A DNA stretch of 46,543 nucleotides from assembly GCA_947311785.1 (NCBI GenBank), contig CAMZLW010000017.1, positions 1 through 46,543 on the forward strand. Reading direction: 5' to 3'. Below are positions 1-7,319 of this stretch, piece by piece. The number at the start of each line of letters is the position of its first letter. The first letter of the stretch is position 1. The translations under genes and the position numbers were made by a program. Under the pieces are notes generated by a model, which made no database searches, was not told the DNA's origin, and saw only the letters and a list, made by a program, of their open reading frames with translations. This DNA comes from an uncultured Ignavibacteriales bacterium. Its GTDB lineage: Bacteria > Bacteroidota > Ignavibacteria > Ignavibacteriales > Melioribacteraceae.

Positions 1-361
1 CAAAAGGTTATCATCCCTAACTCCAGCTAAGGCGGGGCAGGTCGTCTTCTGTGTTGATGATTTTTAATTAGGGTCTTGTTCTTTCCAATCCTATTACATA
101 ATCCGGGTTTAATGAATATTGTAAGTTTTTTATACTTACATAGCAAAAATAACCATTATTCAAATTAATTTCAGGAGAAAATAATATATTTTACCCTTTA
201 TTCATAAGGGGTGGGGAGTTTACGACCAGGCACTAAGTACGAAAGATTATGAAAGATAGGATAAATATCAACCCAATTTTTTGTGATTCTTAATGAACCT
301 TATGGACTTGCAGACATAATGGCTTAGCAAATGTTACTAAGAGTTTGTAGCTATTGCTATT
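1..361. other. Intergenic region downstream of dnaA
   Basis: No convincing gene is visible. The stretch holds a hairpin with 7-bp arms, TGTAAGT at 120-126 and ACTTACA at 134-140. It also holds an 18-base string (TTTACGACCAGGCACTAA, 219-236) that recurs on the opposite strand at 46234-46251. A short open stretch at 2-67 could be the tail of a gene that starts outside the window, but it is too short to identify. Confidence 0.5.
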
Positions 362-1774
362 TTACGATACACCCATTTGAATTTTGTTTCGTAAAGTTTC
401 AACTATTTGCTTAGTTGACGAATCATCGGAAAGGCGTTGCTCAATACCATTGCATGCATGAATTACTGTAGAGTGGTCTCTTCCGCCAAAATGCAACCCT
501 ATTGTTTTAAGAGACGATTTTGTTAATTTTTTTGATAGGAACATTGCAACCTGACGTGCAAGAACTACTTCTTGCTTTCGGTTTTTTTCTCTTACTTTAT
601 TTTCATCAACTTCAAAATAATTGCATACAATTTGTGTAATGTAATCAATAGAAATATTCATTTGCCTGCCAGTTGCAATTTCGCCAACCGCTTTTCTTGC
701 AAGTTCCATATTTATTTCTTGCGAATTTAACGAGGCACTTGCTAATATTTTAATTAAAGAACCTTCCAACTCGCGTATATTGGTTGTAATATTAAAAGCC
801 ATATACTCAATAATATCGTTTGGTATAGTTATACCGTAACTTGTGGCTTTGTTTTTTAAAATTGCAATACGTGTTTCAAAATCTGGAGCTTGAATATCGG
901 CAGTTAAACCCCATTGAAACCTTGAAACCAAACGTTCACTTAACCCTTTTAAATCTTTTGGTGGCTTATCGGATGAAAGAATAATTTGTTTGCCAGCTTG
1001 GTGAAGTGTGTTAAAAATATGGAAAAAATAATCTTGAGTTTTTTCTTTGCCAATTAAAAATTGAATATCATCAATAATTAGTGCATCCATTTTTTTATAG
1101 AAACTAGAAAATTCGTTAGCTTTTCCATTTTGAATTGCATCAATAAACTCAATAGTAAATTGCTCGGAAGATAAGTAAACAATTTTTTTGGTTGAATCTT
1201 TCTCTTTTATTCTATTTCCAATTGCTTGAATAAGATGTGTTTTGCCAAGCCCAACGCCGCCATAAATAAAGAAAGGGTTAAAGGATGTTTCCCCTGTGTT
1301 CTCTCCAATAGCTATTGCAGCAGCTCTCGCCAATTGGTTTCCTTCGCCCTTAATAAAGTTTTCAAACTTATAACGTGGTATTAAGTAGCTCTCAAATTCT
1401 GGTTCTCTTGCTTGTATTGTTGGTGTAACTTCTTCTAAAACTAGAGTAGGAACTACATCCTCAATTATTTTAGTCATTTCAAGATTTGCGACATCTTCGT
1501 CGCGTACAATGTAATGCAGTTTTCCTTTGCTACCCAACATTTGGCGGATTGCATTATTAATAATTGTATTATAATGCTCTTCTATCCATTCTATAAAAAA
1601 ACTATTTGGAACTTCAATTTCTAAATTGTCCTCAGTATAGCTTATAGGTTTTATTGGAAGGAACCATGTATTATAAGTTAATGCAGGCACGTTTTCTTTT
1701 ATGAGAGACAAACATTTTTTCCAGATTTTTTTAGAATCCGAAGCAATTAAATTTTCTTTTCCTTTAACTTCCAA
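362..1774 (-). CDS. dnaA: Chromosomal replication initiator protein DnaA
   Basis: DnaA binds DnaA boxes at the origin, melts the adjacent AT-rich DNA and loads the replicative helicase. The 470-residue protein has all four family regions. Domain I is N-terminal (IWKKCLSLIKENVPALTYNTW), followed by a short acidic linker. The AAA+ domain has the Walker A motif GGVGLGKTHL near residue 172 and the Walker B motif ALIIDDIQF. The C-terminal DNA-binding domain carries the family signature GGRDHSTVIHA. Length is normal for the family. The start codon is TTG at 1774-1772, and a perfect TTATCCACA box lies only six bases upstream, which suggests autoregulation. The divergent gap to the asparaginase gene looks like oriC. 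Confidence 0.97.
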   Translation of the reverse strand: MEVKGKENLIASDSKKIWKKCLSLIKENVPALTYNTWFLPIKPISYTEDNLEIEVPNSFFIEWIEEHYNTIINNAIRQMLGSKGKLHYIVRDEDVANLEMTKIIEDVVPTLVLEEVTPTIQAREPEFESYLIPRYKFENFIKGEGNQLARAAAIAIGENTGETSFNPFFIYGGVGLGKTHLIQAIGNRIKEKDSTKKIVYLSSEQFTIEFIDAIQNGKANEFSSFYKKMDALIIDDIQFLIGKEKTQDYFFHIFNTLHQAGKQIILSSDKPPKDLKGLSERLVSRFQWGLTADIQAPDFETRIAILKNKATSYGITIPNDIIEYMAFNITTNIRELEGSLIKILASASLNSQEINMELARKAVGEIATGRQMNISIDYITQIVCNYFEVDENKVREKNRKQEVVLARQVAMFLSKKLTKSSLKTIGLHFGGRDHSTVIHACNGIEQRLSDDSSTKQIVETLRNKIQMGVS

Positions 1775-2222
1775 TATTACTTATCCACAATTAACATTTC
1801 TTTAAAATTAAGGTTTAATTAAGTTTTAATCAATTTTGAGATATCAACAAATTGTTATTCACACGTTGTTAACATTAAAAGACTTGTGCAACTTGTTGTA
1901 ATTTAATGTGTTACACGGTCTTGTTAAAACAAAATAAACAAAATCAATATTTTTTGAACAAATTTTAGAATTTTTGATGCTGTGAAACGTTTCACAAAAA
2001 CGAGTTCTTAACAAGTTATCAACACAGTTGGAGCATCTCTAATTCAATGTGAAACTAACCTATTTTTATCTATTCTCCAAATAATAAGTAAAAAAAAAAG
2101 CTAACTTATTTATCTATAACGAATTATATTTTTGGGTTACTATTTGTCTCTAAATATGATAATTTAATACTCCTTTTTTTTGCAAGATGTTAAGTTAAAC
2201 AACAAACTATTTAATATTTAAA
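1775..2222. other. Candidate chromosomal origin (oriC) upstream of dnaA
   Basis: This 448-base gap between dnaA and the divergent asparaginase gene is very AT-rich and has no ORF of note. On the plus strand it contains DnaA-box-like 9-mers: TTATCCACA (1781-1789, matching the classical consensus), TTATTCACA (1855-1863) and TTATCAACA (2016-2024). A perfect 16-bp palindrome TGTGAAACGTTTCACA lies at 1981-1996, and a further half copy TGTGAAAC at 2048-2055. Long A/T runs at 2090-2220 could be the unwinding element. Position beside dnaA plus clustered boxes is the usual signature of an origin. A GC-skew switch was not computed. Confidence 0.65.
1981..1996. promoter_or_regulatory. Perfect 16-bp palindrome in the origin region
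   Basis: TGTGAAACGTTTCACA is exactly self-complementary. Its halves, GTGAAAC and GTTTCAC, are the two halves of the bacterial ParB site parS (TGTTTCACGTGAAACA) in swapped order. It could be a binding site for a ParB-like or other dimeric regulator, but no binding protein is encoded in the window. Confidence 0.4.
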
Positions 2223-3191
2223 ATGAATAATATTATTATAATTTTTACTGGTGGAACTTTTTCGATGAAAATTGATAAAGTTTCAGGTGGAGCAATTCCA
2301 CATTTCCATGGAGACCAACTTCTTGATATGATTCCAGAGGCTGGAGTAGAAGCTAATATTTCGATGTACGAATTTGGAATGTATCCAGGTCCGCATATGA
2401 CTCCAGAATTGATGCTGAAGTTATCAAAAAGAATAAAAAAGTATGTTGAGTCGGACGACATTGATGCGGTTATTGTAACGCACGGAACAGATACTTTAGA
2501 GGAAACAGCTTATTTTTTAGATTTATCGATTAATACTAATAAACCAATTGTTGTAATTGGTGCTATGCGAACTAGCTCTGAGCCAGATTGGGATGGACCT
2601 AAAAATTTGCTTGATGCTATTTCAATTTGTAATAACAATAATAGCAAAGGAATGGGAGTTCTAGTTTGCTTGAATGGCGAAATAAATGCCGCTAGCGAAG
2701 TAACAAAAACTCACACAGAAGATATGGAAACATTTCAAAGTATGGATTTTGGCTCTGTTGGTTTTGTAGAAAATGGTAGAGTTGTTTTTAATAGACTGCC
2801 AAAAAAATTAGAAACAATTGAAACTGATGGCATTGTTTCAAATATTGATTTAATAAAGGTTCATACAGGTATTTCTGATAAGTTTTTTAAGTTTTCGGCA
2901 GATAGCGGAGTTGATGGAATTGTTGTTGAAGCTCTTGGTGTAGGTAATGTTCCACCAGCAGCATTTGATGGAATTAAATATGCAACCGAAAAAGGTATTC
3001 CTGTTGTTCTTGTTTCGCGTTGCCCAACTGGTGAAACCCTAGATATTTACAGTTATCCTGGTGCTGGAAAATGGCTAAAAGAACTTGGGGTGATTTTTAC
3101 AGATTATCTTAATGGTCAAAAAGCACGTATTAAACTTATGCTGGCTTTAAGCAAATGCAAAAATAAATCTGAAATATCCAAAATGTTTTAA
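2223..3191 (+). CDS. Asparaginase
   Basis: Predicted to hydrolyse L-asparagine to aspartate and ammonia. The 322-residue protein has the two active-site threonine motifs of the bacterial asparaginase family. The first is IIIFTGGTFSM at residues 5-15, with the nucleophilic threonine. The second is VTHGTDTLEETAYF near residues 85-98, with the threonine-aspartate pair. It also has the expected lysine motif VTKTHTEDMETF near residue 160. There is no signal peptide, so it is probably cytosolic. Length fits the family. It starts at an ATG with an A-rich leader rather than a clear Shine-Dalgarno and is transcribed away from the origin. Whether it prefers asparagine or glutamine cannot be read from the sequence. 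Confidence 0.9.
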   Translation: MNNIIIIFTGGTFSMKIDKVSGGAIPHFHGDQLLDMIPEAGVEANISMYEFGMYPGPHMTPELMLKLSKRIKKYVESDDIDAVIVTHGTDTLEETAYFLDLSINTNKPIVVIGAMRTSSEPDWDGPKNLLDAISICNNNNSKGMGVLVCLNGEINAASEVTKTHTEDMETFQSMDFGSVGFVENGRVVFNRLPKKLETIETDGIVSNIDLIKVHTGISDKFFKFSADSGVDGIVVEALGVGNVPPAAFDGIKYATEKGIPVVLVSRCPTGETLDIYSYPGAGKWLKELGVIFTDYLNGQKARIKLMLALSKCKNKSEISKMF

Positions 3192-3232
3192 AGCAAAAGA
3201 GGGAGGTGGTGAAAAGGTGGAAGTTAGAGGAA

Positions 3233-3281
3233 TCTTATGCTATTGTTGGATATTCCGCTCTTGGTAACAAAAAATATTACC
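3233..3281. repeat. Dispersed repeat, copy 1 (partner at 44472-44520)
   Basis: About 49 bases containing GCTATTGTTGGA, then CTTGG, AACAAAAAA and TTACC. They align without gaps to 44472-44520 with roughly 40 identical positions. The copy lies directly downstream of the asparaginase gene. Neither copy sits inside a recognisable gene. Confidence 0.55.
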
Positions 3282-3287
3282 ATATAT

Positions 3288-3686
3288 TTATTCATTACAT
3301 CTGTTTTCTATAAAATTTTCTGAACCTTCTGCAAGTTTCATTGCATCCTCCATAGATGGAACGTACCTAACATTATCAAATTTGAAGAGTTTATCCATTT
3401 TACATAAACTTTCCAAAGTAGTTGTTGAGTTTCCAATAATTCTAATAATTTGTCCAACCTTAACTTTTTCATTCATACTTTTTATAATTTTGTTAAAAAG
3501 TGCTTTTTGTTCACCAGAGGAAGATTGGTAGCCACTCATTTCCATAATCATTGAGTAGTTCTCTTTTAGTTGTGGCAATAATTGTCCAGCAGTGGCAATT
3601 CCGTTAGCAATATCGCTATCCGATATTTCTCCACTCATACCTACAATAAGGAGGTTGTTCTTTGTTTTTATTTTTAGTTCAAGCAT
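3288..3686 (-). CDS. SpoIIAA/STAS-like small cytosolic protein
   Basis: This 132-residue soluble protein has no signal peptide or membrane segment. The pattern of alternating beta strands and helices, beginning LELKIKTKNNLLIVGMSGEI and followed by a helix, a strand (YSMIMEMSGY) and a later strand (VKVGQIIRIIGNS), resembles the SpoIIAA-like/STAS fold. That fold is used by anti-sigma-factor antagonists and by membrane-associated lipid-binding relatives. The predicted role in binding a partner protein or ligand is inference from the fold. No kinase or anti-sigma gene lies next to it. The gene faces the asparaginase gene tail to tail. ATG start at 3686. It could also be an unrelated small alpha/beta protein. 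Confidence 0.6.
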   Translation of the reverse strand: MLELKIKTKNNLLIVGMSGEISDSDIANGIATAGQLLPQLKENYSMIMEMSGYQSSSGEQKALFNKIIKSMNEKVKVGQIIRIIGNSTTTLESLCKMDKLFKFDNVRYVPSMEDAMKLAEGSENFIENRCNE

Positions 3687-4075
3687 TATAAACTCATTTG
3701 TTAAAATGTTTTTTTGTAATAAAACTATCGAAATATTTTATATTTATTCAAGAGTTGAAATAAAAAATTATTACTCCAACCCAAAAAATAATTATCACAA
3801 TTTTTATGCTTTTATGAAACAAATTTTCTTAACTTTAAATCTCTTAGAGCAAATGTTGTTTTTAGATATGAAGTTTTGCCAGGCTCAACACTCTATTTTG
3901 TTTGGACAAACGATAGAGCCAATTACGAAAACCAAGGGCAACTAGATTTAGCAAACGATTTCACAAATCTCTGGGAAGCTGAAACCGATAATGTATTCTT
4001 GCTAAAGTTCACTTATTAGATAGATATATAAACTTAATGCTGAATAATTGACACAAGATTTTTATTTTCTAATAT
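3687..4075. other. Long gap with a decayed gene tail
   Basis: The gap of about 390 bases between the STAS-like gene and the RlpA-like gene is not empty. Its last 200 bases encode the end of a DUF5916 protein in an uninterrupted frame with no start (separate entry). The first 120 bases are AT-rich, with stops in every frame and no signal I can name. Confidence 0.5.
3813..4019 (+). pseudogene. C-terminal remnant of a DUF5916 (outer-membrane beta-barrel-type) protein
   Basis: Reading the plus strand in the frame ending at the TAG at 4017-4019 gives NFKSLRANVVFRYEVLPGST, then LYFVWTNDRANYENQ, and finally ETDNVFLLKFTY-stop. These match the closing strands that I know from DUF5916 proteins, which usually have an N-terminal CBM9-like domain and a long barrel of about 700-900 residues. 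Here only about 65 codons remain, with a stop just upstream at 3789-3791 and no usable start. This is therefore the eroded 3' end of a lost gene. Exact upstream limits of the homology are uncertain. Confidence 0.75.
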
Positions 4076-4546
4076 CTACTCAATTCCCCATTCAATAATT
4101 TCAAGTCGCACTTCCTGAATTCCAGTTTTATCCATTCCTAATTTAATTGCAGCACCGAGAGATAAATCGATAATTCTGTTGTCAACAAATGGACCTCTAT
4201 CGTTTATTCTAACAATCACTGTTTTATTATTTTCAAGATTAACAACACGTATCATTGTGTTAAATGGATATGTTTGATGGGCTGCCGTTAACTCGTACAT
4301 ATTATATGTTTCGCCATTTGCAGTAGTTTTGCCATCAAAATCATCTGCGTAAAATGAAGCAAAGCCAGTAACAGACTCTATTTCATTAGATAAATTGTGG
4401 AGTGTATCAATTTTGCTATCTTCATTTTCATTACTAAAAAATCGTACATCCCTCAGCTCATCCTTATTATATTTATTGGAATGAAACCTCGGAGAAGAAA
4501 CACAACTAACTAAACCTAACAACAAGAATGCAGAAAACCTTTTCAA
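4076..4546 (-). CDS. RlpA-like double-psi beta-barrel lipoprotein
   Basis: RlpA-family proteins are envelope proteins with a double-psi beta-barrel. In Pseudomonas the homologue is a septal lytic transglycosylase. The C-terminal 100 residues here carry the family hallmarks: TGFASFYADDFDGKTTANGE, LTAAHQTYPFNTMIRVVN and VIVRINDRGPFVDNRIIDLS. The frame is open back to a TTG at 4603, but I prefer the TTG at 4546. It has AGG nine bases upstream and yields a normal lipoprotein signal, LKRFSAFLLLGLVSC, with the lipobox LVSC. There is no SPOR domain, so any targeting to septal glycan must work differently. It is divergent from the DUF4139-like gene. Enzymatic activity is inferred only. Confidence 0.88.
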   Translation of the reverse strand: MKRFSAFLLLGLVSCVSSPRFHSNKYNKDELRDVRFFSNENEDSKIDTLHNLSNEIESVTGFASFYADDFDGKTTANGETYNMYELTAAHQTYPFNTMIRVVNLENNKTVIVRINDRGPFVDNRIIDLSLGAAIKLGMDKTGIQEVRLEIIEWGIE

Positions 4547-4755
4547 TTGATACCTATATTTGTTATCTGAAATATAACAAAATTCAGTTTTATTTTTAAG
4601 CAATCAATTATTAAATATGGGACAATCCCACAAAGCCTTCTATTAATTACCGCATGTTTAATAATGCAATCGTTATTCCAATAATATTTATATTGTGTGA
4701 ACATATTTCAATTTATGTTGTATATACTCCATCACAAAATAAAGAAGGTCTTAAG

Positions 4756-6117
4756 ATGAAAACAAAAATGCTTGTTCCAATTATGTTTCTATTTTTATTT
4801 ACGGTTTTAACCGCACAAGAAAACAATCAAAAATCTGTTGCTATCACAGTGTATAACAATAATCTTGGAGTAGTAAAGGATTTGCGTTCAATTGATATCT
4901 CCTCTGGAATTTCCACAATTAAACTAACAGATGTTGCCCAACACATCGATCCAACAAGCGTTCATATTGGAATTGATGGGGAAGTGCTTGAGCAAAACTA
5001 TCAATACGATTTAGTAAGTATCGATAAAATTCTTAAAAAATATCTCGATAAAAACATCCAACTAATTAATGAAAAAGGTGAATTGTTAGAAGGTAAATTG
5101 TTAACTGCAAATAGTAATCAGATAGTTTTGCAAAAAGCCAATGGCGGATTATTAATGCTACCTAATACTAACAAGTATCAAATTTCTGTGGGTGAACTTC
5201 CAAACGGATTAATAACCAAGCCTACATTGGTTTGGATGGTAAAGTCAAAAAAATCTGGCAAGCAAGATGTAGAGGTTTCCTATCAAACATCTGGTATGAA
5301 CTGGCATGCAGAGTATGTTGTTGTGCTTAATAAAGATGACACTAAACTTGATTTAAACTCGTGGGTTAGTGTTGATAACAACTCGGGTGCTACATTTAAG
5401 AATGCAAAATTAAAACTTATTGCTGGTAATGTTAACTTGGTTAAACCGCAGTATAACAGAAGGCAATATAAAGGGAGGGAGCTAGCTTCAATGGCAATGG
5501 ATGTGGTGCCAGCTCCACAATTTGAAGAGAAAGCATTTTTTGAATATCACATATATAATTTGCAACGCCCTACAACTCTTAGCAATAACGAAACAAAACA
5601 GATTTCACTTTTTGATGCTCAAAATGTAAAAGCAAATAAAAAATATTTGTACAAAAATGGAAGTTATTCTAATGGAAAAGTTGCAGTAATTATTGAATTT
5701 AAGAATAGCAAAGAGAACAATTTAAACGTGCCTATGCCAAAGGGTAAAGTTCGTGTTTACAAATCGGATGGTGATGCTATTGAATTTATTGGCGAAGATT
5801 TAATAGACCATACAGCCAAAAAGGAGACAATAAAATTAAAAATTGGTGAAGCATTTGATATTACTGTGAAGGAAATTCAAACCGAACATAGAAAAATTTC
5901 ACAGAGAGTTTATGAACAAGAATATGAAATAACAATTAAAAACAGAAAAGACGAAAAAATTGTTGTTGATGTAGAACGTTGGCTTGGCATTAATTGGAAG
6001 ATATTAAGTTCTTCGTTAGATTTTAAAAAACTTACTTCGCAAAGTATTCTATTTAAAGTACCAGTAAAAGCAGATAGTAAAACAGTATTAAAATATAAAA
6101 TTAGATACTCAAATTAA
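4756..6117 (+). CDS. Secreted DUF4139-like protein
   Basis: The frame is open from 4654, but the ATG at 4756, preceded by AAGAAGGT, gives a clean signal peptide (MKTKMLVPIMFLFLFTVLTA) and a 453-residue product. The central part, including SYQTSGMNWHAEYVVVLN and the WVSVDNNSGATFKNAKLKLI segment, matches the DUF4139 beta-rich region found in 'mucoidy inhibitor' MuiA-like proteins. The usual N-terminal coiled coil of MuiA is missing; the part before it (VAITVYNNNLGVVKDLRSI) is the short N-terminal domain seen in the smaller family members. It is probably periplasmic or attached to the outer membrane. Function is unknown. A strong hairpin terminator follows. Confidence 0.8.
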   Translation: MKTKMLVPIMFLFLFTVLTAQENNQKSVAITVYNNNLGVVKDLRSIDISSGISTIKLTDVAQHIDPTSVHIGIDGEVLEQNYQYDLVSIDKILKKYLDKNIQLINEKGELLEGKLLTANSNQIVLQKANGGLLMLPNTNKYQISVGELPNGLITKPTLVWMVKSKKSGKQDVEVSYQTSGMNWHAEYVVVLNKDDTKLDLNSWVSVDNNSGATFKNAKLKLIAGNVNLVKPQYNRRQYKGRELASMAMDVVPAPQFEEKAFFEYHIYNLQRPTTLSNNETKQISLFDAQNVKANKKYLYKNGSYSNGKVAVIIEFKNSKENNLNVPMPKGKVRVYKSDGDAIEFIGEDLIDHTAKKETIKLKIGEAFDITVKEIQTEHRKISQRVYEQEYEITIKNRKDEKIVVDVERWLGINWKILSSSLDFKKLTSQSILFKVPVKADSKTVLKYKIRYSN

Positions 6118-6160
6118 TTTGTTTTAAAACATTTCTAATAAGTTACTACAACTACAATTT

Positions 6161-6191
6161 ATGGTGAGGATTTATCTTCACCATTTTTTTT
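6161..6191 (+). terminator. Rho-independent terminator after the DUF4139-like gene
   Basis: Inverted repeat ATGGTGA (6161-6167) and TCACCAT (6178-6184), with a 10-base loop and eight T residues. It lies 44 bases past the stop codon. Confidence 0.8.
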
Positions 6192-6353
6192 GCAATCTCT
6201 ATAATTCTCATTCGTTTTTTTTCTGCATCTTACATATCAAACTTCATTAATAATAAGAGTCTCTTTTTTACATAATCTCTTTTTAATCAGTAAACGAATT
6301 TCTATGTTTGCAGTGAAAATAGTTATTAAAATTTTAGATGAAACAGGTTTGCA

Positions 6354-7286
6354 ATGAAAAAGGTTTTTAGCAAAACAGAGGTTAAGGAATATATAGCAAT
6401 AGCAATTGGGTCAATAATAATGTCGCTTGGCATCGGAGTTTTTCTTGTTGATGCAAAAGTAGTTCCAGGCGGTATTAGTGGCATTGGAATGGCAATCTAT
6501 TATTTATCCAACGAAACTATTCCTGTTGGTTTATCGGTATGGGTGCTTAATGTTCCCCTTTATATTTGGGGTGTAAAGGAGTTTGGAAAACGTTTTGGAA
6601 TGCGCACCTTTTATGGTTTTTCTATTAATGCTTTTTTTATAGATTTTTTTCGTGGTGATATTCCTGGATTTGAATTTATCCGACTACAAGAATCTCAAAC
6701 AGTTCAAAATCTTTTAGCCAACGATTTTTTGTTCCTAATTTTAATAGGTGCTGCTTTGCTTGGAATTGGTTTAGGAATTGTTTTTAAGTTTCAAGGCACT
6801 ACTGGCGGAACAGATATTATTGCTGCGGTTTTGCACAAAAAATTTCATATGAAACAAGGTATAGCAATGTTGGTTTTGGATATTGTTGTAGTTATTATTG
6901 CTGGAATTGCTATTGAATACAAATCGTTACCAATGGACAAACCCACAATAATGTTAATGTTATACGCACTATTTTTTGGAGTAGTTTCTGCACGTATTAT
7001 TGATATAATTCTTGATGGATTTGACTATGCACGCCAAGCTTATATTGTATCGGATAAAAATGATGAGATTGCAGAAAAAATAATAAGCGATTTAAGTAGA
7101 GGTGCAACAGCAATTAAAACGCGAGGTCTCTACAAAAATATTGATAGAGAAATGATTGCAACAATTGTTACTTTACGTGAACTTAGTAAATTAACCGAAA
7201 TTATTAAATCGATAGACCCAGATGCATTTGTAGTAATTAATAATGTTCACGAAGTATTGGGCGAAGGATTTAGACGCAGAATTTAA
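6354..7286 (+). CDS. YitT family membrane protein
   Basis: Conserved inner-membrane protein of 310 residues. The first 220 residues hold about five or six hydrophobic segments, starting YIAIAIGSIIMSLGIGVFLV and containing the family stretch VVPGGISGIGMAIYYL and the later GTTGGTDIIAAVL. The last 85 residues form the soluble DUF2179 domain, ending in the typical DPDAFVVINNVHEVLGEGF. The YitT domain is thought to be a transporter or membrane receptor, but no substrate is established. Length and architecture are complete. The gene stands alone between a terminator and the peptidase gene 33 bases downstream, with which it may be co-transcribed. Confidence 0.93.
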   Translation: MKKVFSKTEVKEYIAIAIGSIIMSLGIGVFLVDAKVVPGGISGIGMAIYYLSNETIPVGLSVWVLNVPLYIWGVKEFGKRFGMRTFYGFSINAFFIDFFRGDIPGFEFIRLQESQTVQNLLANDFLFLILIGAALLGIGLGIVFKFQGTTGGTDIIAAVLHKKFHMKQGIAMLVLDIVVVIIAGIAIEYKSLPMDKPTIMLMLYALFFGVVSARIIDIILDGFDYARQAYIVSDKNDEIAEKIISDLSRGATAIKTRGLYKNIDREMIATIVTLRELSKLTEIIKSIDPDAFVVINNVHEVLGEGFRRRI

Positions 7287-7319
7287 GAAATATTATTTTA
7301 TCTAAATATTGAGGAAAAA

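Noticed and set aside
120-140. TGTAAGT hairpin as another operator of the TetR regulator
   Set aside because: The half-site is shared, but the full GTAAGTGATTACA motif is absent and no gene of the system lies nearby.
3592-3945. 117-codon plus-strand ORF over the STAS-like gene and the following gap
   Set aside because: It lies antisense to the STAS-like gene, has no similarity I recognise, and is in a different frame from the true DUF5916 remnant in the same stretch.
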